Positions 1-8,332 of a DNA stretch of 62,172 nt are shown one piece after another. The DNA is from Nostoc sp. GT001 (lineage in GTDB: Bacteria > Cyanobacteriota > Cyanobacteriia > Cyanobacteriales > Nostocaceae). Both the position numbers and the translations under genes were made by a program. The notes under the pieces are model-generated. The model had not been told where the DNA came from. It saw only the letters and a program-made list of their open reading frames with translations, and did not search any database. The stretch spans positions 2,508,005-2,570,176 of the forward strand of contig NZ_JAUDRJ010000003.1 of the NCBI RefSeq assembly GCF_030382115.1, written 5' to 3'. Within the stretch, counting starts at the first letter, position 1, and the number at the start of each line of letters is the position of its first letter.

Positions 1-284
1 TGGGAGAAGGGGAATTGAATGTCTAGCTCCCCTCTCAGGATGGGAGAGGGGCTGGGGGTGAGGGCAAAACGTTGTCACCAAGCGGGTTTAGCGTTAAGTT
101 GACACTAATGGCAAGATGCCCACCCCACAAGATTGGATAATTTATTTCTTGGTAATCCCTTATCACTATTTTCCAGATACTTGTTCAAGTTTTGATTAAT
201 AATATTTAATCTTTACTCTTAATTCATCTATTTCACTAGTTAGGATTATTTGTTTATACAATACATTTTCCAAGTTTGCAGAAC
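1..284. repeat. Intergenic repeat-rich leader
   Basis: No gene is seen. Bases 1-80 hold a G-rich stretch of the kind found in many spacers here (alternating GGGAGAGG-like runs). Bases about 93-160 hold a dispersed repeat beginning TTAAGTTGACACTAATGGCA and ending TTTATTTCTTGG. It recurs almost intact at about 27772-27830, and its first 20 bases recur near 29733. The right part is AT-rich with no recognisable signal. Confidence 0.6.
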
Positions 285-488
285 TTACACACTCAGATCC
301 TCTATTGCATTGCTCCCTAACAACATCGACAACGCCGCTGCCGCCTTCAATACCTGATTGTCAGACACTTCTAAATATCTCTCGAACTGCTCTAAATTCC
401 GATGCCCTGAGATTTCCGCAATTACCCGCAGTGAGATACTAGCGTTACTCATCTGGATTAAGGCAGTACGCCGAAAGCCTGTAATCTA
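285..488 (-). pseudogene. Tyrosine recombinase (phage integrase family) C-terminal remnant
   Basis: Translating the minus strand gives an uninterrupted segment of about 65 codons ending in TAA at 285-287. It contains GFRRTALIQM, LRVIAEISGHRNLEQFERYL and a tail rich in Ala and Leu. This matches the end of tyrosine recombinases: Arg in the FRRT box, His-Arg in SGHRNL, and the nucleophile Tyr in RYL. An in-frame TAG lies just upstream at about 486-488 and no start or N-terminal domain is present, so this is a decayed fragment. It probably marks an old integration event. The family call is confident because the motif order and spacing are right. Confidence 0.8.
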
Positions 489-529
489 TAGACTATAAGG
501 ATTTGACCCCGATTAGTCAGAATTGCTTG

Positions 530-600
530 AGTGAGATTAGCTAGCTTGCCGCACTTCGGCAAGGCTCAGTGACCACCGTAGACATCGCTCCTATATATTT
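530..600. repeat. Short dispersed repeat (CACTGAGC / GACATCGCTCC family)
   Basis: A compact element carries CACTTCGGCAAGGCTCAGTG and CCGTAGACATCGCTCCTAT. Related blocks occur at 15729-15793, 7498-7525, 8418-8462, 29421-29465, 37912-37950 and 43440-43490. Some copies lie inside coding regions. It has no coding capacity. Confidence 0.65.
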
Positions 601-857
601 CCAATCACTGCATTAGGGGCGATCCTGGCATTTTAGGAAAATTGTAGCTTAACCGCAAAGGCAATGGTCGTAAAATTGATTTAGAAATTGAATTGATTGG
701 ATTTCGCTTGTACCAGGTGGGTTAGAAATTAATTAAAAATTCTCTTTCGTGTTGACAAGTATACAGCTAATTATATCTCTGCAAGAATGGCGATCGCGCT
801 GACGGCAGTATGCTCCAAATATATTTCAGGACTAGCCAGATTTTTAGTAAATCATAA

Positions 858-1961
858 ATGACGATATTAAGTCGATTATTGACTATGAAAGAAGCTATAA
901 ATGAGCGTGTAAAGACCTATGGACTAATAGTGATCGCCTTTGCGATCGTGATAATACTAGAATATTTGACACCCCCGGAGTACGTATTTGGCTACCTCTA
1001 CACAGGAACGATTTTGTTAGCAGATTCTCGATTGAATCGGGGAGCAGTTTTGGGGATCACTGTTGCAGCAACAGGATTAACATTATTGAATTTGTTTGTG
1101 CCCGGAGGAGAAATGATTAATTCTCCAACGTTGGCAAATCGGTTAATTGCAGTGTTGGCGTTGATGGTAACAGGTTGGTTAAGCGATCGCAACCATCGCA
1201 ACGAAGAAGCGATCGCTTATACCCAAGCACAATTACGCTCCCAAGAACAACTGGCTATCATGCGTGAAGATTTTGTTTCTACCCTAACGCATGATTTGAA
1301 AACACCTTTATTAGGAGCAATTGAAACGCTGAAATATTTTCAAAATGAGCAATTTGGTGAAATCACGCCCATGCAAGCAAAGGTCTTACAAACAATGGCT
1401 CGTAGTCATCAGAGTACATTGCAATTAGTCCAAACACTTTTAGATGTGTACCGCAATGATGCCGAAGGACTGAAACTACAGATATCACCAGTTAACTTGG
1501 TGACAGTGGCGGAGGAGATCGTCGCTACACTGACGGAACTAGCGAGAACACGTCAAGTTTATATTTCTCTGCACTATGGCGAATCAGATTTTCGCAGCTT
1601 TCTCTGGGTAAATGGTGATTCTTTGCAACTTGGGCGGGTTTTCAGCAATCTCTTGAGTAATGGTATTAACCATACCCCTCGTGGCGGTAAAGTGGAAGTA
1701 GTATTTGAAGGTTATTCTAGCGATCAAGTGGTAAAAATCCTCGATACTGGTTCCGGCATTACCGAAAAAGAGTTACCTCACTTATTTGAGAGATTTTATC
1801 AAGGAAATAGCGATCGCCACGTCTCCGGTTCTGGGCTAGGACTTTATTTAACCAGGCAAATTATTACTGCTCATGGGGGTACAATTTGGGCAGAGAATCG
1901 CTCACCACGCGGCGCACTATTTGGTTTCCGACTCCCGGCTTGTCCGCCACCGGGGAGGTGA
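858..1961 (+). CDS. Membrane-anchored sensor histidine kinase
   Basis: The 367-residue protein starts with three to four hydrophobic segments (about residues 21-38, 44-56, 62-82 and 93-108), then a short coiled coil (115-135). The HisKA box STLTHDLKTPL has the phospho-acceptor at His145. The ATPase domain has the N box NLLSNGINHT, the G1 box DTGSGI, the F box LFERFYQ and the G2 box GSGLGL, so it looks catalytically intact. The membrane input domain is not recognised and has almost no periplasmic loop, so the signal may be sensed within the membrane. A NarL-type regulator follows 103 bp downstream on the same strand and is the likely partner. The start ATG at 858 is the first in frame; another ATG lies at 888. 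Confidence 0.9.
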   Translation: MTILSRLLTMKEAINERVKTYGLIVIAFAIVIILEYLTPPEYVFGYLYTGTILLADSRLNRGAVLGITVAATGLTLLNLFVPGGEMINSPTLANRLIAVLALMVTGWLSDRNHRNEEAIAYTQAQLRSQEQLAIMREDFVSTLTHDLKTPLLGAIETLKYFQNEQFGEITPMQAKVLQTMARSHQSTLQLVQTLLDVYRNDAEGLKLQISPVNLVTVAEEIVATLTELARTRQVYISLHYGESDFRSFLWVNGDSLQLGRVFSNLLSNGINHTPRGGKVEVVFEGYSSDQVVKILDTGSGITEKELPHLFERFYQGNSDRHVSGSGLGLYLTRQIITAHGGTIWAENRSPRGALFGFRLPACPPPGR

Positions 1962-1969
1962 GGGGAGAA

Positions 1970-2067
1970 ATCAATTAAAAATTAAAAATTAAAAATTAAA
2001 TAACTTCTGCTTCTTGTCCTGAATGCCCAATGCCCAATGACCAATGACCAATGACAAATGACAAATG
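1970..2067. repeat. Heptamer tandem repeats reaching into the start codon
   Basis: Two arrays fill the spacer: ATTAAAA units at about 1974-2000, then ATGCCCA / ATGACCA / ATGACAA units at about 2031-2067. The last ATGACAA unit supplies the start codon of the regulator at 2065. No purine-rich ribosome site separates the repeat from the ATG. Confidence 0.75.
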
Positions 2068-2739
2068 ACAAAAATCTTACTAGTTGAAGATGATGAATTA
2101 TTTCGGCTTGGTTTGCGGATGCGGTTGCAACAAGAAACCAGTTTGGAGATTGTCGCAGAAGCGGAAGATGGGGAACAAGCTGTAGAATTCGCCAATCGCT
2201 ATCCTCTGGATTTGGTCTTGCTGGATATAGGTTTACCGGGAATTGGCGGGATTGAGGCTTGTCGCCAAATCAAGGAGAAACACCCAAATTTACCAGTTTT
2301 GGTTCTAACGTCTCGTTCTGAAAAACCCCTGATTTCGCGGTTAATTGCCGCCGGGGCGCAAGGTTACTGTCTTAAAGGTATTCCGGCTGAGTCTTTGATA
2401 TTAGCAGTGCGATCGGTTGCTGCGGGCGCTTCTTGGTGGGATCAAACGGCAACAACTGAAATTAGAGCCGCTTTTGAGGGGAATTCTATGGCGGTGCAGT
2501 CTGCAAAAACTGAGGAATCTTTAGAAAATCCTTTAACGAAGCGGGAGCAAGAAATTTTGGCACTGGTAGCAGCGGGCAAAAGCAATCAAGAAATTGCTGA
2601 AATTCTCTACATTGCCCCTGGTACAGTGCGGGTTCATGTCCATGCTATTTTACAGAAACTAGAAGTACGCGATCGCACTCAAGCCGCAGTCTTAGCTATC
2701 CAAAAAGGATTGGTAGCACCAGAATTGTTGATTAATTAG
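2065..2739 (+). CDS. NarL/FixJ-family response regulator
   Basis: The 224-residue protein is a DNA-binding response regulator. The receiver domain (1-120) has the acidic pair near residues 9-10, phospho-acceptor Asp54 in VLLDIGLPG, Thr/Ser in LVLTSRS and Lys in CLKGIP. A LuxR-type helix-turn-helix follows (about 155-215), with LTKREQEILALVAAGKSNQE and the recognition helix GTVRVHVHAILQKL. It probably acts with the kinase just upstream. The start codon lies inside an ATGACAA heptamer array, so the translation start is unusual and the repeat number sets its context. Confidence 0.92.
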   Translation: MTKILLVEDDELFRLGLRMRLQQETSLEIVAEAEDGEQAVEFANRYPLDLVLLDIGLPGIGGIEACRQIKEKHPNLPVLVLTSRSEKPLISRLIAAGAQGYCLKGIPAESLILAVRSVAAGASWWDQTATTEIRAAFEGNSMAVQSAKTEESLENPLTKREQEILALVAAGKSNQEIAEILYIAPGTVRVHVHAILQKLEVRDRTQAAVLAIQKGLVAPELLIN

Positions 2740-2761
2740 ATTTATCGGGAAAGAAAATCTT

Positions 2762-4111
2762 TCAAGATTTTGAAAATTGCGATGAAATATCAGGCTGCTC
2801 TATAGGAATCTCGATCGCAAACTCTGCTCCTTTGCCAACAGACGAGGTACAGCTTATATTTCCTCGGTGTTTTTGGACGATAATCTGATAACTAATAGAT
2901 AATCCTAGCCCACTACCTTTACCCACAGGTTTTGTGGTAAAAAATGGGTCAAATAAACGCGATCGCAACGACTCTTCAATACCAAGACCATTATCAGCGA
3001 TCGCAATTTTGACTAGATTCAAGTCTGTTACCTCTGTATGAATCCGAATTTGGGGAGTAGGTTTTAGAGAGTAAGGAGTAGAAGATTGATTCCCCACCCC
3101 CCACTCCCCACTCCCCACTCCCTCCTCTATTGCATCAATAGCATTATTCAATAAATGCATAAATACTTGATTTAGTTCACTCGCATAACAAGTGACTAGG
3201 GGCAAGTTACCATAATCTTTCACTACAACAATTGCCGGGCGATCGGCTGCTTCCCTGAGCCGATGTTGTAACATCACTAAAGTATTTTCGATGTCTTCAT
3301 GGATATTTACCCGTTTCATCTCTGCTTCATCATGCCGAGAAAAATGTTGTAGCGCCAGTACAATTTCTCGAATGCGATCGGAGCCTCTATACATTGCACC
3401 TATCAAATTTTGTAGATCCTTAATGATAAAATTCAGGTCTAAATCTTTGGCTATTTGCTGAACTTTTGGCGTGGGTTTGGGATATTCTTGCTGATAGACC
3501 TCAATTATATTTACTAGGTCTTCCACATATTGACCAGCATATTGGAGATTTCCATAAATAAAACTGATCGGGTTATTAATCTCATGAGCCAACCCAGCTA
3601 CTAACTGTCCCAGTGCCACCATCTTTTCGTTCTGAATTTGTTGAACTTGAGAGGCTTTCAAGTTGTCAAGAGCCTGTTGGAGTAAAAAGTTTTTTTCTTG
3701 CAGTTTTACTTGGAGCAAACGTAAATTAATCTGATTTTCAATTCGCAACACCACTTCTGCACCATGAAAAGGTTTTGCAATATAATCTACACCACCAACA
3801 TCAAATGCCTTTACCTTATCGACAACATCATCCAGGGCGCTAATAAAAATTACTGGGACTTCACTAGTTTTATCGTCAGCTTTTAGTTGTTGACAAACTT
3901 GGTAGCCATCCATACCTGGCATATTGATATCCAGCAAAATCACATCGGGCAAAACCATTTGACATGCAGTCAGTGCCATTTTACCGTTTAAGGCTTTGCG
4001 AACTTCAAAACCTTGTGCAGTCAACATCGCCGATAAAAGCCGCAAATTATCTGGGGTATCATCGACCACCAAAATATTTCTTTTCTGATGGTTAGTTTGA
4101 TTAAAATGCAT
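2762..4111 (-). CDS. Receiver-histidine kinase hybrid (REC-HisKA-HATPase)
   Basis: The 449-residue soluble protein has an N-terminal receiver (phospho-acceptor Asp61 in VILLDINMPGMDGYQ, Lys in YIAKPFH), a coiled coil (about 125-165), a HisKA box GQLVAGLAHEINNPISF, and an ATPase domain with NNAIDAIE, DNGLGI and GKGSGLGLSISYQI. All key residues are present. Between the N box and G1 box lies a low-complexity insertion (EEGVGSGEWGVGNQSSTPYS) encoded by a CCCCACT heptamer array, which looks like an in-frame intergenic repeat. The gene points the same way as the REC-GGDEF-EAL gene behind it (268 bp away), and the receivers are similar, which suggests they belong to one signalling set. Confidence 0.9.
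   Translation of the reverse strand: MHFNQTNHQKRNILVVDDTPDNLRLLSAMLTAQGFEVRKALNGKMALTACQMVLPDVILLDINMPGMDGYQVCQQLKADDKTSEVPVIFISALDDVVDKVKAFDVGGVDYIAKPFHGAEVVLRIENQINLRLLQVKLQEKNFLLQQALDNLKASQVQQIQNEKMVALGQLVAGLAHEINNPISFIYGNLQYAGQYVEDLVNIIEVYQQEYPKPTPKVQQIAKDLDLNFIIKDLQNLIGAMYRGSDRIREIVLALQHFSRHDEAEMKRVNIHEDIENTLVMLQHRLREAADRPAIVVVKDYGNLPLVTCYASELNQVFMHLLNNAIDAIEEGVGSGEWGVGNQSSTPYSLKPTPQIRIHTEVTDLNLVKIAIADNGLGIEESLRSRLFDPFFTTKPVGKGSGLGLSISYQIIVQKHRGNISCTSSVGKGAEFAIEIPIEQPDISSQFSKS
3054..3127. repeat. CCCCACT heptamer array inside a kinase gene
   Basis: The plus strand reads CCCCACT-type units in tandem at about 3091-3122, flanked by GGAGTAG / GTAAGGA units. It stays in frame and encodes a Gly/Trp/Ser-rich loop in the ATPase domain of the minus-strand kinase. 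Confidence 0.8.
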
Positions 4112-4379
4112 TATTGATCAAAAGTTATGCGTATAATTATTGAGGATAGTAAATCCTTCTTTAAAATCACCTTAAAATTTGTTGACCGATTTCACCGAAA
4201 TATTTATATTTATAGTTTAACTCTCACGTGGCTGGAGAGTTTTACAAATTATCGAAGCTATTGGCCAGTTATCACCTTTGGCAATCTGATAAACTGCTGT
4301 AAGGATTATAGTAGCTAGCACTCACAGATTATCTAGCCAAGGATCAACAATTAAGTTTTTTCCAGGTGCTACTTGATAG

Positions 4380-6215
4380 CTACCATTGAGGTGCTGAGGT
4401 GAGCAACTCAATAACCAGTCGTTGTTCTATGGGTTTAGAAAATAAATATCCTTGAGCAAAATTACAGTTTAAACTTCTCAATTGGGCTAACTGTTCTTGT
4501 GTTTCGACACCTTCAGCGATCGCACTCATCCCCATTGAGTTGGCAATGCCAATCATTGCTGGTACTAACCCCATATTCTCTTTGTTATCCTGCATCCGTT
4601 TGACAAAGGATTTATCAATTTTGAGTGCATTCAAAGGAAAGCTGTGCAGATAACTTAAAGAGGAATATCCTGTACCAAAGTCATCCATAATTAACTTAAT
4701 TTTTCGCTGTTTTAGTTGTTCAAGAATTATTTTGATTGCATCGGTATTTTCCATAATTACACTTTCGGTAATTTCTAATTCTAAATATGCCGGATTTATT
4801 TTATGTTCATAAATTATTCGGTCAATTTGTTCTACCAAATTTGGCTGTAAAAATAACCTTGCACTCAAATTGACACTCATAGTTAGAGGTTCTGGTGTCA
4901 CTGGATAATGTTGCCAGATGCTTAATTGATGACAAGCTGATTGTAATACCCAAGTATTGATGGCATTAATTAAACCTGTTTCTTCGGCTACAGGAATAAA
5001 TTCTATGGGAGAAATCAAACCACGAATCGGATGTTGCCAGCGCACCAAGGCTTCAAATCCAGAAATTCTACCTGTAACCAGGGAAATAATTGGCTGATAG
5101 TAAACGAGGAATTCTCGCCTTTCTACAGCCCTCCGCAGGTCATTTTCCAACTCTAAAAGCTGAATAGCTTCCTGATGCATCGCTGGATTAAAAACGTGAT
5201 AGTTAGCCCTTCCTTGAGCCTTAGCCCGATACATTGCCGTATCAGCATCTCGCAGCAAATACTCTGGCCGATCGTAATCTTTATTGCCCCAACTAATGCC
5301 AATACTGGCATTCATAAATACTTCATATCTGGACAGTTGAAAAGCAAGTGATAATTGTTGCAAAATCCTTTCTGCAACTTGGATTGCTATATTGATATCT
5401 GTGATATTTTCTAAGAGAATTCCAAATTCGTCCCCACCCAATCGTGCCAAGGTATCAATAGGTATGATACATGCTTGTAAGCGTTGAGCGATGGCTATCA
5501 GCAATTCATCTCCTACCGGATGACCAAGGGAATCATTGACAACTTTGAAGCGATCGCAGTCCAAAAAAAGCACTGCAAACTGATAATTAGATTCTTGTTT
5601 CGCGCGATTTAGAGCATTTTCTAGTCGCCTAATAAATAAAACTCGGTTTGATAATCCAGTCAAGGAATCATGCAGTGCTATATCTAGCAGTTGACTTTGC
5701 AATTTCTGACGGGAATCTATTTCTTGTTGGAGTTTTTGGAGAGTTTTTTCTAGCTCTCCAGTCCGCTGTTTTACCCGATGTTCCAGTTCAACATTTAGTT
5801 TCAATATTTCTAATCGCGCCGATCTCAATGCCAGTTGATTTTGCACGCGCACTAAAACTTCTTGAAACTCAAAAGGTTTGGTGATATAGTCTACACCACC
5901 GACTTTAAAGGCTTTAACTTTGTCAAAAACATCATCTAAAGCGCTAATAAAAATTACTGGGATATCGGCTGTTAGATCCCAAGCTTTAAAGGTCTGGCAA
6001 ATTTCATACCCATCTACTTCTGGCATCATGATATCGAGTAGAATCAAATCAGGTAATAATGTTTGAGTTGCTGTCAGTGCCATTTGCCAGTTTAAAGCTT
6101 TACGAACGTTATACCCTTCCCTTGTCAATATGGAGGATAAAACCCGGAGGTTATCCGCCATATCATCAATGATCAAAATATCTTTTTTATTAGGGTCTAA
6201 ATGCTCGTAATTCAT
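4380..6215 (-). CDS. Response regulator with GGDEF and EAL domains
   Basis: The 611-residue protein is a two-domain cyclic-di-GMP enzyme under receiver control. The receiver (1-125) has phospho-acceptor Asp61 in LILLDIMMPEVDGYE. A coiled coil follows (about 135-175), then a GGDEF domain with an intact LARLGGDEFGILL and an EAL domain with GFEALVRWQHP, ITESVIME and MDDFGTGYSSLSYL. Both catalytic signatures are intact, so it could make, degrade or switch between making and degrading c-di-GMP. The inhibitory RxxD site before GGDEF is absent (PIDT). Its ATG overlaps the stop of the upstream hybrid kinase by 4 bp (ATGA), which points to translational coupling. Confidence 0.93.
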   Translation of the reverse strand: MNYEHLDPNKKDILIIDDMADNLRVLSSILTREGYNVRKALNWQMALTATQTLLPDLILLDIMMPEVDGYEICQTFKAWDLTADIPVIFISALDDVFDKVKAFKVGGVDYITKPFEFQEVLVRVQNQLALRSARLEILKLNVELEHRVKQRTGELEKTLQKLQQEIDSRQKLQSQLLDIALHDSLTGLSNRVLFIRRLENALNRAKQESNYQFAVLFLDCDRFKVVNDSLGHPVGDELLIAIAQRLQACIIPIDTLARLGGDEFGILLENITDINIAIQVAERILQQLSLAFQLSRYEVFMNASIGISWGNKDYDRPEYLLRDADTAMYRAKAQGRANYHVFNPAMHQEAIQLLELENDLRRAVERREFLVYYQPIISLVTGRISGFEALVRWQHPIRGLISPIEFIPVAEETGLINAINTWVLQSACHQLSIWQHYPVTPEPLTMSVNLSARLFLQPNLVEQIDRIIYEHKINPAYLELEITESVIMENTDAIKIILEQLKQRKIKLIMDDFGTGYSSLSYLHSFPLNALKIDKSFVKRMQDNKENMGLVPAMIGIANSMGMSAIAEGVETQEQLAQLRSLNCNFAQGYLFSKPIEQRLVIELLTSAPQW

Positions 6216-8332
6216 TCTAAGTTTGTTGTAGTCAATTCCATGATTTTCTCAAACTGGTAGTTATTTGCTAAATCCCTGAGAACTTGGAAAACTTGAGCAT
6301 TATCTGATGGAATTTGCTTGAGTAACTCTAAAATCAGTTCATCGCTACAGCTGGCTGCGGCATAGTGAATCTGTTGGAGCCACTCAGGTGACATTTGTGA
6401 TAAATGCCCCAGGAGTTCGGCAACACTTACAAAAATCTGTGTAGCTTGATCGACAACTACTGTATTTGTAGTTTCTAGTTGATTGGTATATTTTAAACCC
6501 AGATGTTTGCTCAGTTTTTCCAATAATACTTCCTGTTTGAATGGCTTGCGAATAAAATCATCACAGCCAATGGACAAAATTTTCTGGCGTTCTTCTTCAA
6601 AGGCGCTAGCAGTTAGGGCAATAATGATTGTATTTGTATTGGAGGGATCTGGCATTGTTCTAGAGAAGTCGTAAGGGGGAGCCAAGGCTGTTGGCCGCGA
6701 TCGCAAAGTGGACGCACCAGAAGTATCATTTTCGATAACACCAGTTGTTTCTGCTGCGGAAGACTCTTTGCGTACAACTTTCAGAACCTCACCCTCGCCT
6801 GAATCGGTTAACTCTTCTCCAAGGTACTGGCTCCCCGATGACACCAGTTGTTTCAATTTTGGGAACCTCCGCGACGTATTGGCTGTCCCATGCCCGATTT
6901 CTCTAGCTTTAATAATTCTTGTAGCTTCGTAACCGTCCATAACTGGCATTCGCATATCCATAAAAATCAAGTGTGGTTGCCAAGATTCCCAACTAGCGAT
7001 CGCTTCACTACCATCTGTAGCTTCGTTAACTTCAAAGCCAAGAGATGTGAGAATTTTAACTAGCAATATACGGCTTTCTTTGGAATCGTCAACTACTAGG
7101 ATGCGGTATACCTTTTCACTAGGTGCTAAAGCTCTAATTTGTGATTTAATTTGGTTGATCGGGATTTCTCTGGGGCAAGTTAGAGCAATCTGAACATCAA
7201 AGGCGAATGTACTACCCACACCAGGCGTAGTGCTGACACTAATATCTCCTCCCATCAGTTGCACGTATTTACGGCTAATCGCTAAACCCAGTCCCGTCCC
7301 TTGTTGGAATTTTCTGCCGATTTCAGTTTGCTCAAAAGCCTCAAACAGCAAGTCAAGTTCTTGTGGGGCAATACCACAGCCAGTATCTTGTACCTCGAAG
7401 AAAAGAAGAGATGGATAAGAAAGATTTTGCTCCTCTTGCTCCTCTGCTCCTCTGCTCCCTTGCTCCCCTGCCCCCCTGCTCCCCTGCCCCCCTGCTCCTC
7501 GGTCACTGAGCGTAGCCGAAGTGCTGCCCCCCTGCTCCCCTACTCCCACTCTCACCCGTAGCGTCACACTCCCTTTATCGGTAAATTTAATCGCATTTCC
7601 CAAGAGGTTGAGCAATACTTGACACAATTTATTTTCGTCAGTTTCTATGTATTTAGGAATATCTGGCGCATATTCAAACAGTAATTCTAAATTTTTAGAT
7701 GCAGCACGTAAGTGCAACATCTCCTCTAAGTTCTTCAACAGGTGAATTAAGTCAAAGCTGCTGGAATTTAAGGTGATTTTGCCAGCTTCGATTTTAGACA
7801 TTTCGAGAATGTCGTTAATTAATTTAAGTAGATGTTCGCCAGCACGATTAATTATTGCCAAGTTTTCTTGATGTTCGCTAGATAGCGAATAATCTCGACT
7901 CATGACTTGGGTAAAACCAAGAATGGCATTGAGTGGGGTACGCAGTTCGTGGCTCATGTTAGCCAGGAATTCGCTTTTGGCGAGATTGGCGGCAGCACTT
8001 CGCGCCGCTTCCCGAACGGCTGCTTGTTGTTCTTGTGCAGCGATTTTTTGCGATTCAATCAGTTCTTCTTGGGTGGTTTGCAGTTGCTCGATAACTTGTT
8101 GGAACTCTTCAGTACGTTTTTTTACTTGAGCCTCTAAGGTGCGATTGTATTCTGCTAATAGCTTTTCTGTTTGTTTGCGTTGGGTGATATCAAAAAATGT
8201 GGCGATCGCAAAAGCCACATTCCCCGATTCATTATAAATTGGCTTTCCTAAAACCTCAATGCGAGTAATCTTGCCACAACGGCGAATTTCCATATCATCA
8301 ACCCTGATGCTTTCGCCAAGCAATGCTCTCAA
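6212..8332 (-). pseudogene. Broken hybrid histidine kinase, C-terminal piece (PAS end-HisKA-HATPase-REC)
   Basis: This 706-codon frame begins inside a PAS domain (RALLGESIRVDDMEI to FFDITQRKQ). It continues with a coiled coil, HisKA (LANMSHELRTPLNAILGF), HATPase (NLLGNAIKFTDKG, DTGCGI, GTGLGLAIS) and a receiver (ILVVDDSKES, MDMRMPVMDGYEA, FIRKPFK). Its true N-terminus is in the overlapping frame 8298-9581: reading on from CCTCGCT at about 8373 with one base removed restores YLASTNQLYPSDRLPILRAL, the missing PAS loop. Two long in-frame insertions of repeat-like DNA are present, at 6655-6900 (receiver) and 7425-7555 (ATPase). An internal start could still give a soluble kinase. The last codons overlap the REC-GGDEF-EAL gene by 4 bp. 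Confidence 0.85.

Noticed and set aside
752..777. TTGACA with a TATATC-like box before the first kinase
   Set aside because: Spacing of about 14 bases is too short for a normal promoter.
4127..4318. Open frame of 63 codons on the plus strand
   Set aside because: Composition is random-looking, no family, and it lies in the promoter zone of the REC-kinase gene.
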